Origin: Clostridia bacterium
GTDB lineage: Bacteria; Bacillota; Clostridia; TANB77; CAG-508
Length of the DNA: 14,616 bases
Assembly: GCA_900772235.1 (NCBI GenBank)
Contig: CAAGQX010000178.1
Span: 1-14,616, forward strand
Direction of reading: 5' to 3'
How positions within the stretch are numbered: position 1 is the first letter of the stretch; the number at the start of each line of letters is the position of its first letter. Shown one piece after another: positions 13,700 through 14,616 of the stretch. Both the position numbers and the translations under genes were made by a program. Under the pieces are notes generated by a model that saw only the letters and a list, made by a program, of their open reading frames with translations, was not told where the DNA came from and searched no databases.

Positions 13700-14616
13700 A
13701 TGAAAGGGAAAACGAAAACCATTTTAACTATTGTTATAGCTATTGTAATTGTTGCCATAGCAGCAGTAGGTACAGTAACATTCTTAAAAGATAATGGTGA
13801 AGCAGCAGCCGCAGAAGAAGGCACAAAGAATCAAGTTTTACCAGTTACTGGTTCAGATAATGAACAAAACAATTCTGGAAATACAGCAAATGCACCAGAA
13901 AATTTAAACGGAAATCAAACAGAAAACCAAGGAACTAATGGAGGAGAAACAGTAACACCTGGAACAACACAAAACAACAATAATAACAGCAATAATACAC
14001 AAACTAGACCATCACAAAACAACAATGCTCAAACGCCAACAGAACCAGAAACAACAACAGTAGAACAAGAAAGATTAGTTTCAACAACACTAACTTGGAG
14101 TGGTATAAAATTAAATAGTGCAAATGGAAACATAAGCGATAGAAACATAAATTACACTAACTTAAATTATACTATAAAATACTATAAAGTATTAGATGAT
14201 GAATTTGAATTATTAAATACTGAAAAAGGTAAGGCAGAATTTGGAACAACTTTAGAAGTTACAGAAAAACAAATTGAAGAAAACTGCCCATTTGGATATG
14301 AATTAGACGAAAATTCAGAACTTTCTGTAAAAATAACAGAAAATGAAGCAACAAATTTAATAGAAGTATATTACATACCAAAAACAGATGTAAGTTATAC
14401 AGTAAAATATTTAGAAAAAGAAACAAATAAAGTACTAGCAGATGAAGTATTAAGAACAGGAAAAACATTTAATGAAACATACAAAGAAACAGCAAAAGAA
14501 GTAACAGGATATACTGTAGACGAAACAGAAAAGAGTATAACATTAGATGGATACGATAAAGAATTAGTATTCTACTATACAGCAAACACAAATGTAAGTT
14601 ATACAGTAAAATACTT
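13700..14616 (+). CDS. MucBP-repeat surface protein (partial, runs off the window)
   Basis: A predicted large cell-surface adhesin; 305 complete codons are visible with no stop. GGAGG at 13689-13693 sets the start. Order: basic MKGKTK, a membrane helix (about 7-29), an Ala/Glu-rich stretch, LPVTGS at residues 47-52, a long Asn/Thr/Gln/Pro-rich low-complexity linker (about 53-130), one beta-rich module (about 131-228), then MucBP-type repeats with a 68-residue period. The first begins VSYTVKYLEKE at 14390 and the next VSYTVKY at 14594. MucBP domains bind mucin in other bacteria (established for the family; not shown here). The LPVTG motif is at the N-terminus rather than the C-terminus, which is unusual. 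The C-terminus is not visible. Confidence 0.88.
   Translation, partial: MKGKTKTILTIVIAIVIVAIAAVGTVTFLKDNGEAAAAEEGTKNQVLPVTGSDNEQNNSGNTANAPENLNGNQTENQGTNGGETVTPGTTQNNNNNSNNTQTRPSQNNNAQTPTEPETTTVEQERLVSTTLTWSGIKLNSANGNISDRNINYTNLNYTIKYYKVLDDEFELLNTEKGKAEFGTTLEVTEKQIEENCPFGYELDENSELSVKITENEATNLIEVYYIPKTDVSYTVKYLEKETNKVLADEVLRTGKTFNETYKETAKEVTGYTVDETEKSITLDGYDKELVFYYTANTNVSYTVKY
14390..14616 (+). repeat. MucBP tandem repeats (204-bp period)
   Basis: GTAAGTTATACAGTAAAATA starts at 14390 and again at 14594, a 204-base (68-codon) period. One full repeat and the beginning of a second are in view. Confidence 0.8.

Noticed and set aside
1..14616. CRISPR array or rRNA genes
   Set aside because: No regularly spaced short repeats with spacers and no rRNA-like sequence were seen.

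Overview
The DNA is very AT-rich. Its coding style (AGA for Arg, AAA for Lys, strong AGGAGG-type ribosome sites) and gene families (a two-gene SufC/SufB-like Fe-S operon, a BMP-type nucleoside ABC transporter, sortase and LPxTG surface proteins, Tn4451-type TnpV) point to a low-GC, anaerobic, Gram-positive Firmicute, most likely an uncultured gut Clostridia lineage. That placement is inference from family content, not from a marker gene.

Layout: (1) 106-1846, a promoter and a two-gene Fe-S assembly operon of the minimal SufC-SufB type (also called SMS). (2) 2021-6946, a nucleoside-uptake operon: BMP lipoprotein, double-ABC ATPase and two permeases, with an attenuator hairpin after the lipoprotein gene. 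(3) 7038-7203, a tRNA-Leu(CAA) with its own promoter and terminator. (4) 7163-11690, an accessory block at the 3' end of that tRNA. Two homologous structured units (about 164 and 167 bp, each ending in a copy of the tRNA 3' end) flank a 4.2 kb remnant. The remnant carries a 5'-truncated Mob/Pre relaxase, TnpV, an LPQTG-anchored Ig-like surface protein and a small lipoprotein. (5) 11691-12121, noncoding DNA with several hairpins and a possible small RNA. (6) 12048-14616, a cell-surface operon: a membrane-anchored exported protein with a C-terminal LPVTY motif, a sortase, and the start of a MucBP-repeat protein that runs off the window.

The most unusual signal is in the two housekeeping operons. 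The sufC-like gene and the second permease gene are each broken by one extra C in the same local context (NCT-C-GGN). Each extra C creates an in-frame CGG codon immediately before a Gly codon in the +1 frame. I found no in-frame CGG anywhere else in about 4,200 codons, although CGT, CGC and CGA are all used. This fits +1 frameshifting at a hungry or unassigned CGG codon. Two independent mutations or data errors remain possible.

The second signal is the tRNA-linked structured unit. Its two copies share identical ends, have different middles, and keep the same folds through compensating base changes. They bracket an accessory element whose left edge cuts the relaxase gene exactly at the tRNA 3'-end sequence.
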